Positions 48,517 to 58,646 of a stretch of 64,000 nt of DNA are shown here, piece after piece; position 1 is the stretch's first letter, and every line of letters starts with the position of its first letter. The translations under genes were made by a program, and so were the position numbers. The notes under the pieces were generated by a model that did not search any database, had not been told where the DNA came from, and was given only the letters and a program-made list of their open reading frames with translations. The stretch comes from JASBRS01 sp964496495 (lineage in GTDB: Bacteria > Deinococcota > Deinococci > Deinococcales > Trueperaceae). The DNA is taken from positions 6,765 through 70,764 of the forward strand of contig CAZBZU010000011.1 in NCBI GenBank assembly GCA_964496495.1, read 5' to 3'.

Positions 48517-51500
48517 TTGACTGCACAGAACCGTAAGACGACGAGACTCGTCATCGTGGAGTCGCCCACCAAGGCACGGACCATCCGGCGCTTCCTGCCG
48601 CCGGAGTACCAGGTCGAGGCGTCGATGGGCCACGTTCGCGACCTGCCCGCCTCTGCCGCCGAGATCCCCAAGGAGCTCAAAGGCACCTCCTGGGCCCGGC
48701 TCGGCGTCAATGTCGAGGAGGGCTTCAGGCCGCTGTACGTCGTCTCGCCGCGCAAGAAGAACGTGGTCAGCAACCTCCGCTCGGCGCTGAAGAGCGCCGA
48801 CGAGCTCTACATCGCAACCGACGAGGATCGCGAGGGGGAGTCGATCGGCTGGCACCTGGTGGAGGTCCTCAAGCCGGAGGTGCCGGTGAAGCGCATGGTG
48901 TTCCACGAGATCACCGAGAGCGCCATCCTCGCGGCCCTCGACGCCACCCGCGGCATCGACGCGCACCTGGTCGACGCGCAGGAGACGCGGCGCGTGCTGG
49001 ACCGGTTGGTGGGTTACAGCATCAGCCCCCTGCTGTGGAAGAAGATCGCCCCGAAGCTCTCGGCGGGCCGCGTGCAGAGCGTGGCGGTGCGGCTGCTGGT
49101 CATGCGCGAGAAGGAGCGCATGCGCTTCACGCCGTCGGCCTACTGGGACCTGCAGGCCCAGCTCCACAAGCAGGACGCCGCCGGCGCACCGTTCGACGCG
49201 GTCATGACGCACCTGGCGGGCGTGCGCCTGGCTGGCGGGCGAGACTTCGACGCCGATACCGGTGCCCTCAAGCAGGGCCTGGTGCCGGGCCGCGACGTGT
49301 TGCCGCTCTCCGCCGAACGCGCCGCGTTGCTGGCCGGCGCCGCACGCTCGGCGCCCTGGCGGGTCGCTGGCGTGGAGGAACGCAGCGCCACACGCTCCCC
49401 GTCGGCCCCGTTCACCACCTCCACGCTGCAGCAGGAGGCCGGGCGCAAGCTCGGGCTCGCGGCACGCGAGACCATGCGCGTCGCCCAGGAGCTCTACGAG
49501 AACGGCTATATCACCTACATGCGCACCGACTCGACCCACCTGTCGCAAGAGGCGGTGGACGGCAGCCGGGACGCCATCCGGCGCCGCTACGGCGACGACT
49601 ATCTGAGCGCCCGTCCCCGCCAGTACCGCGGTACGGCGCGCAACGCCCAGGAGGCGCACGAGGCCATCCGTCCCGCCGGCAGCGCCATGCGCACCGCCGA
49701 CGAGCACGGCCTCAAGGGGGCGCAAGCCGCCCTCTACGACCTGGTGTGGAAGCGTACCGTGGCGACCCAGATGGCCGATGCCCGGCTCAAGTTCGTCACC
49801 GCACGCATCGTGGCCGACACCGACGAGGGCGAGGCGGCGTTCCGGGCCAGCGGCCGCACCACGCTCTTCCCCGGCTTCTTCCGCGCCTACGTGGAGGGGT
49901 CCGACGACCCCGACGCCGCCCTGGACGACCGCGAGCAACCGCTCCCGGAGCTGGCCGAGGGCGACGCGCTGACCGTGCGGAAGCTGACCCCGGAGGCACA
50001 CGAAACCAAGCCGCCCGCGCGCTACACCGAGGCGTCGCTGGTCAAGCTTCTCGAAGCCGAAGGCATCGGCCGGCCCAGCACCTACGCCAGCATCATCGAC
50101 ACCATGCAGCGGCGCGGCTACGCTCTCAAGAACGGCTCGCAGCTGGTGCCCACCTTCATGGCCTTCGCCACCAACAACCTGCTCGAACGCCAGTTCACCA
50201 GGCTGGTCGACACCGAGTTCACGGCCAACATGGAGGCGGCGCTGGACGACATCGCCACCGGCGCGCTGGCCTCCACGCCCTACCTGCGCGACTTCTTCCG
50301 GGGCGCGGACGGCATCGAGGCGCGGGTCAGCGAAGGGCTCGAGGACATCGACGCCCGCGAGATTTCCACCGTGTCCAACCCCCGCTGGGACCCCTACGTC
50401 GTGCGTGTGGGCCGCTACGGCCCCTACGTCGAGGGGCCCGTCGAGGGCGGCGAGGTCAAGAGCGCCTCGTTGCCGGACGAGCTGGCGCCCGGCGACGTCA
50501 GCCGGGAGACGTTGGAGACCCACCTGCGGGAAGCGTCCAAGGGCGACGTGGAGGTGGGGACGTTCCCCGGCAGCGAGCAGCCCATGCTTCTGAAACGCGG
50601 GCCATACGGCCCCTACCTGCAGCTTGGCCCCGACCCGGCGAGCAACGACAAGAAGCCCAAGCGGGTGTCGCTGCCGCCAGGGGTGCAGCCCCACGACGTA
50701 CACGCCGAGCTGGCGGCCAGGTTGCTGCGCCTGCCGGCGCATCTCGGCGACCATCCCGACACCGGCAAGCCCGTGGAGGTCGGCATCGGCCGCTACGGCC
50801 CCTACGTGCGACACCAGGGGGTGTACGCCTCGGTGCCCAAGGATGCCTTCGTCCTGGACGTGACCCTGGAGCGGGCGCTGGAGCTGCTGCAGAACAAGCA
50901 GGCTCGCAACAAGCCGCTGCGGGTGCTGGGCGAGCATCCCGAGAGCGGCGTCGCCGTCGAGGTCCGCGACGGGCGCTACGGTCCCTACGTCAAGAGCGGC
51001 AAGTTGAACGCGTCGTTGCCGAACGACGTGACGCCTGAGCAGGTGACCTTGGAGCAGGCGCTGGAGCTGCTGGCCGCCCGTGCCGCCAGGAAGGGCAAGG
51101 GCCGTTCTGGCACCGGCAAGGGGGCCACTCGCAAGGGGGCCACCGGCAAGGGGCGCGCTGGCAAGAGCACCGCCAAGAGCACCGCCAAGAGNNNNNNNNN
51201 NNNNNNNNNNNNNNNNNNNNNNNNNNNNNNNNNNNNNNNNNNNNNNNNNNNNNNNNNNNNNNNNNNNNNNNNNNNNNNNNNNNNNNNNNNNGGGCCACCG
51301 GCAAGGGGCGCGCTGGCAAGAGCACCGCCAAGAGCACCGCCAAGAGTGGCAGCAAGAGTGGCAGCAAGAGTGGCAGCAAGAGTGGCAGCAAGAGTGGGAC
51401 GGCGAGCAAGGGCAAGCGCTCGTCCGCCCGACCCAAGGCCACCATGGACGATCTGCGCCCCTTCCTCCAGGAGCTCGAGCCGGAGGTGGCCGAGGTCGTG

Positions 51501-51671
51501 CGCCGCGTCGAGGGCATGAACGGCGCCGAGCCGCAGCCTCGCGATGCGGTGGCCCGCGAGCTGCGGCTCGAGCCGCAGGACGTCGATCGCATGCACAAGC
51601 GCGGCATGTTCAAGCTGCGGATGGCGTTCGGCAAGAGCCGCAACCAGGCGCGGCCGGCCGGCTCGGCCTGA
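48517..51671 (+). CDS. topA: DNA topoisomerase I (interrupted by an artefactual gap)
   Basis: Relaxes negative supercoils. The Toprim domain opens LVIVESPTKA, with the acidic DxD at 102-104, and catalytic Tyr334 is in YITYMRTDST. Instead of zinc fingers, four GRYGPYV-type repeats follow (about residues 625-830), then a Lys/Ser/Gly-rich tail and a helical end (MDDLRPFLQELEPEV...). The 100-N gap shifts the frame, but the 55 nt on each side (51137-51191 and 51292-51346) are identical. Joining 51191 to 51347 gives a continuous 999-residue protein. The TTG start overlaps the stop of a 6-codon upstream frame (48500-48520). Confidence 0.95.
51137..51191 (+). repeat. 55-nt duplicate, left copy (contig-end overlap)
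   Basis: Identical to 51292-51346. It most likely represents the same bases at the ends of two contigs that were scaffolded with N instead of being merged. Confidence 0.85.
51192..51291. other. Assembly gap (100 N) inside topA
   Basis: Exactly 100 N. Because both flanks are the same 55 nt and removal of one copy plus the N restores the reading frame, the true gap is probably absent. Confidence 0.9.
51292..51346 (+). repeat. 55-nt duplicate, right copy (contig-end overlap)
   Basis: Identical to 51137-51191. Confidence 0.85.
51342..51389 (+). repeat. Four 12-nt tandem repeats in topA tail
   Basis: AAGAGTGGCAGC four times, coding K-S-G-S. It follows related units AAGAGCACCGCC coding K-S-T-A. 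Such perfect nucleotide repeats can change number by slippage and also disturb assembly. Confidence 0.9.
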
Positions 51672-51696
51672 GCCGCGGGGCAGGACGGGCGCCACC

Positions 51697-51996
51697 ATGG
51701 ACCTTGGCGAGCCGCTCAACCTGCTCGGACTGGCGAGAGCGTCGGGCGCCGTCGCCAGCTCGGTGCCGGGAACCGACCTGACGGTGCGGCGCGTGGCCGA
51801 GCGCGTGGACGAACGGACGACCGCTGCGACCTGGCTGCTGGTCCTCGAGGGCCGGCTGATCGTCGACCTCCCCCACGGCGACTTCCGCATCCTGGACCGC
51901 GGCGACGCGCTGCAGCTGCCGGGGGGGCTCGAGCTCGCGCTTCAGAGCGTCGAGCGGGAGGCGCTGCTGCTGTGGCGGTCCGTCGGCAGCCGCTGA
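51697..51996 (+). CDS. Small cupin-like protein, 99 aa
   Basis: The C-terminal half (TWLLVLEGRLIVDLPHGDFR, then RGDALQLPGGLELALQSV) has the beta-strand and Gly/Pro spacing of a small cupin barrel, but the metal-binding His residues are not complete. It lies 25 nt behind topA and probably shares its transcript. No function can be given. Confidence 0.6.
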   Translation: MDLGEPLNLLGLARASGAVASSVPGTDLTVRRVAERVDERTTAATWLLVLEGRLIVDLPHGDFRILDRGDALQLPGGLELALQSVEREALLLWRSVGSR

Positions 51997-52013
51997 GGCG
52001 GCCGGCCGCTGGC

Positions 52014-52019
52014 TAGACT
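52014..52019 (+). promoter_or_regulatory. -10 box, leaderless-type, for recO
   Basis: TAGACT ends 6 nt before the GTG at 52026. Confidence 0.5.
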
Positions 52020-52025
52020 GAGGTC

Positions 52026-52811
52026 GTGCGGCGGACCTCCGTCACCGAGGGCATCGTGATCCGGCGCCTGGCGCTGCCGAGCGGCGACGTGGTCGCGACC
52101 CTGCTGAGCGAGCACGGCAAGTGGCGCGGCGTGGCGCGCAAGGGCAAGCTGCCGGGCGGCAACCTCGGCCGCCTCAGTCTGTTCCACGACGTCACCGTTC
52201 AGTTCTACCGGCGGCACGACGACGATTTGGCGCTGCTCACCCAGGTCCGCCTCAACGGCGCGCTTCCCAACCTCAGCCGCCCCGAGGTCTACCCCTACGC
52301 ACACGTCCTGGCCGAGCTCGCCGACGCGCTCACCGTCGACGTCCACCTGGGCGAGAAGGTGTACGCCTACCTGGCCAGCGGGCTGCGCGGCCTCAACCGC
52401 CATGCCGATCCCGAGCTGGTGACGCTGGCCTACGCCTGGAAGCTGCTCGGGCTGGCGGGGCTGGCGCCCGCCACCGACCGCTGCCTGCACTGCGGCTCGG
52501 AGGGGCCACTGTGCCGCTTCGACGTGGCCGGGGGCGGGCTCGTCTGCGAACGTTGCGGCGGCGGGGCGCCGCTCGGAGCGTCGGCGGCCAGCGAGCTGCA
52601 GCGGCTGGTGGCGGGCAACCTCAGCCACACGCTCAAACGGCCGCCGGCGGAGCGCCCGCTGCACTGGCGCCTGCTCGCACAGTACGTCGCTTACCACGTG
52701 AGGGAGCTTCATAGCCTGACGCTGGTGAAGGCCGTGGCCGAGGGCTCGCCGCCGGCCGGGCCGGCCGCCACCGGCGAGGCGAGCGCCGCTGACGGAGGCT
52801 CGCGTGAGTGA
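52026..52811 (+). CDS. recO: DNA repair protein RecO
   Basis: A 261-residue protein. An OB-fold N-terminus (EGIVIRRLALPSGDVVATLL) is followed by a helical domain and the C4 zinc site CLHCGSEGPLC...CERC. It partners RecR, encoded 4 kb upstream, in recombinational repair. The tail of about 30 residues is Ala/Gly-rich. plsY starts 8 nt before its stop. Confidence 0.93.
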   Translation: MRRTSVTEGIVIRRLALPSGDVVATLLSEHGKWRGVARKGKLPGGNLGRLSLFHDVTVQFYRRHDDDLALLTQVRLNGALPNLSRPEVYPYAHVLAELADALTVDVHLGEKVYAYLASGLRGLNRHADPELVTLAYAWKLLGLAGLAPATDRCLHCGSEGPLCRFDVAGGGLVCERCGGGAPLGASAASELQRLVAGNLSHTLKRPPAERPLHWRLLAQYVAYHVRELHSLTLVKAVAEGSPPAGPAATGEASAADGGSRE

Positions 52812-53460
52812 GACGCTGGCCGCAGTCGTCGCGCTGGCGTGCGGCTACCTGCTGGGCTCGTTGCCGATGGCCGCCTGGGTGGCGCGCCTCAGTGGCCGCC
52901 GCATCTTCGAGGTGGGGTCGGGCAACATGGGCGCCATGAACACCGCCCGCAACCTGGGGGTGGCCGCCGGCGCGCTGGTGCTGCTGCTCGACGTCGCCAA
53001 GGGGGCGGGCGCCACGCTGGCGGGGCTGTCGCTGGGAGCGCTGGCGCCGCAGGCGGGGAGCGGGCACCCGGCGGCGCTGGCGCCGCCCCTGGCGGCCGGG
53101 CTGGGCACCGTGCTGGGGCACGGATTCTCGCTCTACGCCGGCTTCCGCGGGGGCAAGGGGCTGGCCGCGGCCTTCGGCGTGGCCCTTCCCCTCTACCCTC
53201 TCGGCGCGGTCGCCGGCGCCGTCCTGCTGGTGGTGCTGACGCTGCTGATGCGCCGGCGCTCGGGGATGGCCGCGGTGATCACCGTCGGCCTCTACCCGTT
53301 CCTGGCGAGCGCCACCCTGATGGCGGCGGGCGCCGCCCGCCCGTGGGCGTTGACGATCGGCGCCGGCATCGCCGCGATGGCGGTGGTGGTCCTCCTGAGG
53401 CACTTTCTGGCATTCCGGCGCGAGCGCCGCCGGGCCGCGTCCGGGCGGGCGGCCGGCTGA
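52804..53460 (+). CDS. plsY: Acyl-phosphate:glycerol-3-phosphate acyltransferase
   Basis: A 218-residue membrane enzyme for the first acylation of phospholipid synthesis. The three conserved loops are visible: GSGNMGAMNTARNLG, GHGFSLYAGFRGGKG, and a later cytoplasmic Arg-rich end. The usual Ser/Thr in GSGNxGATN reads GAMN. GTG start overlaps recO by 8 nt, so they form an operon. Confidence 0.93.
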   Translation: MSETLAAVVALACGYLLGSLPMAAWVARLSGRRIFEVGSGNMGAMNTARNLGVAAGALVLLLDVAKGAGATLAGLSLGALAPQAGSGHPAALAPPLAAGLGTVLGHGFSLYAGFRGGKGLAAAFGVALPLYPLGAVAGAVLLVVLTLLMRRRSGMAAVITVGLYPFLASATLMAAGAARPWALTIGAGIAAMAVVVLLRHFLAFRRERRRAASGRAAG

Positions 53461-53508
53461 CGGGAGCCCGCCGGCGCGCGCGTGCCGCCGAGAGCCGCCC
53501 GCCACGGG

Positions 53509-53563
53509 CGCTCGCTGCCGGCGGCCAGCACCGGCGCTCACTGCCGGCGACCGCCGCCAGGAC

Positions 53564-53575
<12 letters not shown>
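53509..53575. repeat. Three imperfect 26-bp-spaced repeats at the folC end
   Basis: CGCTCGCTGCCGGCG (53509), CGCTCACTGCCGGCG (53535) and GACTCACTGCCAGCG (53561) recur every 26 bp between plsY and folC. The last copy covers the folC stop codon, so the others look like diverged copies of the folC 3' end. Confidence 0.5.
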
Positions 53576-54833
<1,258 letters not shown>

Positions 54834-54847
<14 letters not shown>

Positions 54848-55328
54848 CGATGCGCCGCAGCAGCTCGGCGTCGCCTCCCGCCTGGTGGTGGCCGGCCACC
54901 AGCCGGGCCAGCGCTTCGCTGCCGCCGGCCTCGCGGATCATCTCGGCACCGTACCGTTGGTGGTGGCGCTTGATCTGCAGCGCCCCCGCCAGTCCGCTCA
55001 GGCGCGGTTCCGGCGGAACCTCCCGCCCCGACAGCAGGTGCACCGCGACCCGCTCGCCGACCCGGTAGGGGCGGCCGGCCTTGCCCACGTCGTGCAGCAG
55101 CGCGGCACGCACCAGCAGCTCGGAGACCTCGGGGTGCCGCATCAGCAGCGCCTTGGCGACCTCGCCGGCATGATGCCGGTCGCGCGGGTCCATCCGCAGG
55201 TAGAGGCCGTACTCCGTCGCGCTCAACCTCTGGCGCGCGAAGGCATCGTCGGGTGGCGCCAGCCACGGCAAGAGAGCGAGCAGCGTGCGCCGCGCCGCAT
55301 TGAGATACCAGACGCCCGGCTTCGCCAT
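54834..55328 (-). CDS. HD-domain phosphohydrolase
   Basis: A 164-residue protein with the HD metal site: RHHAGEVAKALL, LLHDVGKAGRPY and a later HH pair in LQIKRHHQRYGAEMI and AGHHQAGGD. It is the short HDIG type, related to nucleotide phosphohydrolases such as YqeK. The substrate is unknown. ATG at 55328 is set by TAGACT 7 nt upstream. It forms an operon with folC. Confidence 0.82.
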
Positions 55329-55335
55329 CCCCAGG

Positions 55336-55341
55336 AGTCTA
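55336..55341 (-). promoter_or_regulatory. -10 box, leaderless-type, for the HD-folC operon
   Basis: TAGACT ends 7 nt before the ATG at 55328. Confidence 0.5.
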
Positions 55342-55372
55342 CCGCCGGGCCGAACGGCAGCCGCCATCGCGG

Positions 55373-55378
55373 TATGCT
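55373..55378 (+). promoter_or_regulatory. -10 box upstream of the SpoIIM-like gene
   Basis: TATGCT lies 37 nt before the ATG at 55416. Confidence 0.4.
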
Positions 55379-55415
55379 GGCGCAGCCGGGGCGTCCGCTC
55401 CGGCCGCCCCTACCC

Positions 55416-56633
55416 ATGAGCCACCGCCACCTCGCCATCCCCCTGCTGACGCTACTGCTGTCGCTCGTCGGAGCGGCCTGGGCGCAGGGCTCGGGAGCCG
55501 GCGCGGGCGGCGGCGCGGCGGCCCCCGCCACGGCGGTGCCGCCCGGCACCGTCACCTCGCCCACCTCGCCCAGCCCGGGGAGCGGCCTCTCGGGGCCGAC
55601 CGCCATCGGCATGACCGGCACCGACCCGGCGGCGCTCGCCGATCAGGCGGTGCGCACCTGGTTGAAGCGCAGCCCCATCGCCGTGAGCCAGCTCGCCAGC
55701 CTCGACACCCCCAGGCTGTGCCGCGCCCTCCCCAACATGCTCGCGCACCCGGCGCCGCAGCCCGGCACCCAGGTGCACCTGAACGACCGCCAGGAGCAGC
55801 CGACAACGAACGCCCAGCACAAGCGCTTCACCTACAGCGCGGTGCGGCCGGGGAACCAGCTCGATGTGGTGGAGGTCGACCTGAGCCGCAAGGGCGAGTC
55901 GTGGACGGTCGACAAGGTCGGCTACCGGCAGAACGTGCAGCCTGGCGCGGTGCGTGCCTGGTTGCAGGGGCGCACCGCGTCGTGGATCTTCGTCGCCTTC
56001 AGCCTGCTGATCCTCTACGGTCTGGTCACACGTTCGCCGCTACGGCGGTGGCTGCGCGAGGGCTGGGGCTACATCCGCGAGCACCGGCGGTTGGTGATCG
56101 GCACCTTCGTGTTCCTCTACGCCATGTTCGCGCTCGGCGCGCTGGTAGGCTCGTCGCTGCCGAAGGAGTGCGAGACCGCCGTGGTGAGCGTGGTCAAGAC
56201 CGCGGTGACCAGCGTCGGCGCAACGCAGGCCTACGGCAGCGGCGACATCGTCCGCGCCGCGGTGACCACCTACTACCAGAACTTCGTGGTGGTGACGCTC
56301 TCGGTCACCTTCACCCTGGCGCTGCTGCTGGGCGTGCCCGCCTACCTGCTGTCGGCGGGCTCGTACTTCGTGCAGGGCATCCCCTTCGGGCTGATCGGCA
56401 CGGCCAGCGCCTGGCAGCTGCTGCTGGTGCTGATCCTGCTCTTCATCGAGCTCAGCTCGTACTTCATCGTGGTCGCGGGCGGCGGCATGTTCCTGGTGAC
56501 CCTGGTGCGCCGCGGCCTCGGCGCCCTGCCGATCGCCTTCCGCAAGCTCGCGGCGATGCTGCCCTTCGCCATGGTGATGCTCCTGGTGGGCGCCTGGTAC
56601 GAAGCGTTCGTGGTGCTCCGGCTCGGCGGCTGA
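55416..56633 (+). CDS. Exported membrane protein with SpoIIM-like domain
   Basis: A 405-residue protein. It has a cleavable signal (about 5-23, ending AAWAQG), a Gly/Ala/Pro-rich linker, and an unassigned extracytoplasmic domain (about 70-185). A helix at about 190-210 comes next, then a multi-helix region from about 225 (FVFLYAMFALGALVGSS, YYQNFVVVTLSVTFTLALLLG, IPFGLIGTASAWQLLLVLIL) resembling SpoIIM/DUF95 proteins. The organism shows no sporulation genes here, so a general membrane role is likely. The assignment is tentative. Confidence 0.65.
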   Translation: MSHRHLAIPLLTLLLSLVGAAWAQGSGAGAGGGAAAPATAVPPGTVTSPTSPSPGSGLSGPTAIGMTGTDPAALADQAVRTWLKRSPIAVSQLASLDTPRLCRALPNMLAHPAPQPGTQVHLNDRQEQPTTNAQHKRFTYSAVRPGNQLDVVEVDLSRKGESWTVDKVGYRQNVQPGAVRAWLQGRTASWIFVAFSLLILYGLVTRSPLRRWLREGWGYIREHRRLVIGTFVFLYAMFALGALVGSSLPKECETAVVSVVKTAVTSVGATQAYGSGDIVRAAVTTYYQNFVVVTLSVTFTLALLLGVPAYLLSAGSYFVQGIPFGLIGTASAWQLLLVLILLFIELSSYFIVVAGGGMFLVTLVRRGLGALPIAFRKLAAMLPFAMVMLLVGAWYEAFVVLRLGG

Positions 56634-56644
56634 GGGCCCCGGGC

Positions 56645-57547
56645 TCAGCCTTCCCCCAGCACCTCGCCCGTCGCCCGTCCCACGTCGGTGAGGTCCCGCG
56701 CGCCCGCGTAGCTGGCGGCGGCCGGCCCGACGGCCAGCAGCGGCACCGGGTTCAGCGAGTGCCGCCCGCTCGACATGTCCTCGACATTGCCATGGTCGCT
56801 GACCAGCACCAGCGTCGTGCCCGGAAGGCGCCGGGCGAGGGCGGCGACCACGGCGTCGATCGCCTCCAGCAGGGCCACCGCCTGGTCGTGGCGCTGCTGA
56901 TGGCCGTAGCGGTCGGTGAGCCAGACGTCGTAGAAGGTGAAGCCGTGGGCCTGGGCGAGGCGCGCCAGCCTGCCGGCGGCCTCCTCCGCCGTTAGCGGCG
57001 CCAGGTCCGGGTCGAAGTGGCGGAAGCCCTCCCCCGTCACGTCCGCCCCCAGGCCGCGCCCGTGGCGGTAGCCCTCCAGATCGATCAGGGGAACGCCGGC
57101 GGCGCGGGCCGCCACCACCGGGGCGTTCGCCCGCGAGCGGCGCCCCTCCAGGCCGCGGATGTACTGCTCGGGGTAGGCGTTGGCGAGCACCGCCGACGAC
57201 GCCCGGTGGAACAGCGTGCCAGACTGCAGCACACGCTTCAGAGTGGGGCCCGGCCAGGGTCCGTAGTGGCGCCCCATGACCTCGGCGCCGTTGATCCCGC
57301 TGAGCAGACTGGTCTGTCCGGTCGCCGATTGTGGCAGCCCGTCGACCCCGAGCCCGGCGTCGAGGTGACGGAACACCACGTGCGCGCTCGCGTGTGGCGG
57401 CGTATCCGTCAGCAGCTTGCCGCCGGCGAGGGCTTCCAGCGCGGGCAGCTCGGCGGCCGCCAAGGGGTTGCGCGACGGGTCGCGCCCGCCGAGTCCGACA
57501 CCGTCGAGGAACAGCATCAGCACGCGGCCGCGGCCCGTGTCAGCCAA
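56645..57547 (-). CDS. Alkaline-phosphatase-superfamily metalloenzyme (iPGM-like)
   Basis: A 300-residue protein of the metalloenzyme superfamily (PF01676). VLMLFLDGVGLGGRD holds the first Asp, SATGQTSLLSG the nucleophile position, and SDHGNVED the second metal block. It is shorter than true cofactor-independent phosphoglycerate mutase (about 500 residues) because the cap domain is small, so the substrate is open. The TTG at 57547 overlaps the trpS stop; GTG at 57520 is an alternative start. Confidence 0.72.
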   Translation of the reverse strand: MADTGRGRVLMLFLDGVGLGGRDPSRNPLAAAELPALEALAGGKLLTDTPPHASAHVVFRHLDAGLGVDGLPQSATGQTSLLSGINGAEVMGRHYGPWPGPTLKRVLQSGTLFHRASSAVLANAYPEQYIRGLEGRRSRANAPVVAARAAGVPLIDLEGYRHGRGLGADVTGEGFRHFDPDLAPLTAEEAAGRLARLAQAHGFTFYDVWLTDRYGHQQRHDQAVALLEAIDAVVAALARRLPGTTLVLVSDHGNVEDMSSGRHSLNPVPLLAVGPAAASYAGARDLTDVGRATGEVLGEG

Positions 57548-58586
57548 CCCCCATCGCCTCCTTGGCGCGAGCCAGCGTGCGCGCGGCGGTCTCGCGGGCG
57601 CGCTCGGCGCCACGCTCCAGCATCGCGTCCACCCCGGCGGGGTCGGCCATGATGGCGTCGAAGCGCTGGTGGATCGGCTGCAGGGTGTCCAGCACGGTCT
57701 CCACCACCGCCTTCTTGAGGTCGCCGTAGCCCTTGCCCTGGAAGTCCGCCTCGATGGCCTCCATCGGCCTGCCCTGAAGCGTCTGCAGGATCGTGAGCAG
57801 GTTGCGTACGCCCGCGGACGCGTGCTGGTAGCGGACCTCCCGACCCGAATCGGTCACGGCCGCCATGATCGCCTTGCGCACCGTCGTCTCGTCGTCGAGC
57901 AGGTTCACCGCATGCCCGCCGCGCTGGCTGGCGATGCTCTTCGACATCTTCACGTCGGGGTCGTCGAGGCCCATGATGCGCGCCCCGTACGCCGGCACCA
58001 CCGCATCGGGCAGCGTGAACACCTCCCCGAAGAGGTTGTTGAAGCGCACCGCGATATCGCGCGTCAGCTCGATGTGCTGCCGCTGATCCTCCCCCACCGG
58101 CACGATGTCGGTGTCGTAGAGCAGGATGTCGGCCGCCTGCAGCACCGGGTAGTCGAGCAGTCCCGTGCCGACGCTCTCGCGCCCCTCGGACTTGGCCTTG
58201 AACTGCGTCATCCGGTAGAGCCAGCCGAGCGGCGTCACGCAGTTGAGCAGCCAGGTGAGCTCGGCGTGCTCGTGCACCTGACTCTGCACGAAGATGATGT
58301 TGCGCTCGGGGTCGATGCCGGCCGCCATGTAGAGGCCCGCGACGCGGCGCACGTGCTCGTGGAGCAGCTTGGGGTCGACCGCCTCGGGGATGGTGAGGGC
58401 GTGGAGGTCGACCACGCAGAAGACGTTGTCACGCTCCGTCTGGCGTTCGGCCCACTGCCGCAGCGCGCCCACGTAGGTGCCGAGATGCAGGTCCCCGGTC
58501 GGTTGGACCCCGGAGAAGACGCGCGGCCGGGTCGCGGCCTGGGGGGCGGGGGCGGCCGCTGGGGCCGCGGGCTGGGTCCGGTTCAT
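57540..58586 (-). CDS. trpS: Tryptophanyl-tRNA synthetase
   Basis: A 348-residue class I synthetase. The HIGH-like motif lies in GVQPTGDLHLGTYVGAL, the tryptophan site in YPVLQAADILLYDTDIVPVG, and the KMSKS loop in DVKMSKSIAS. A short Ala/Pro-rich N-terminal extension precedes the catalytic start RVFSGVQPTG. TATACT lies 6 nt before the ATG at 58586. The next gene overlaps its stop. Confidence 0.96.
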   Translation of the reverse strand: MNRTQPAAPAAAPAPQAATRPRVFSGVQPTGDLHLGTYVGALRQWAERQTERDNVFCVVDLHALTIPEAVDPKLLHEHVRRVAGLYMAAGIDPERNIIFVQSQVHEHAELTWLLNCVTPLGWLYRMTQFKAKSEGRESVGTGLLDYPVLQAADILLYDTDIVPVGEDQRQHIELTRDIAVRFNNLFGEVFTLPDAVVPAYGARIMGLDDPDVKMSKSIASQRGGHAVNLLDDETTVRKAIMAAVTDSGREVRYQHASAGVRNLLTILQTLQGRPMEAIEADFQGKGYGDLKKAVVETVLDTLQPIHQRFDAIMADPAGVDAMLERGAERARETAARTLARAKEAMGVG

Positions 58587-58592
58587 CCGGCC

Positions 58593-58598
58593 AGTATA
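58593..58598 (-). promoter_or_regulatory. -10 box, leaderless-type, for trpS
   Basis: TATACT ends 6 nt before the ATG at 58586. Confidence 0.5.
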
Positions 58599-58646
58599 CC
58601 GGCGGCCCACCGGCCGTCCGGCACGACGGCGGCGCGCCGTGCGGGC

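Noticed and set aside
51192..51671. Frameshift or pseudogene in topA
   Set aside because: Explained by identical 55-nt ends on both sides of a 100-N gap; collapsing them restores the frame.
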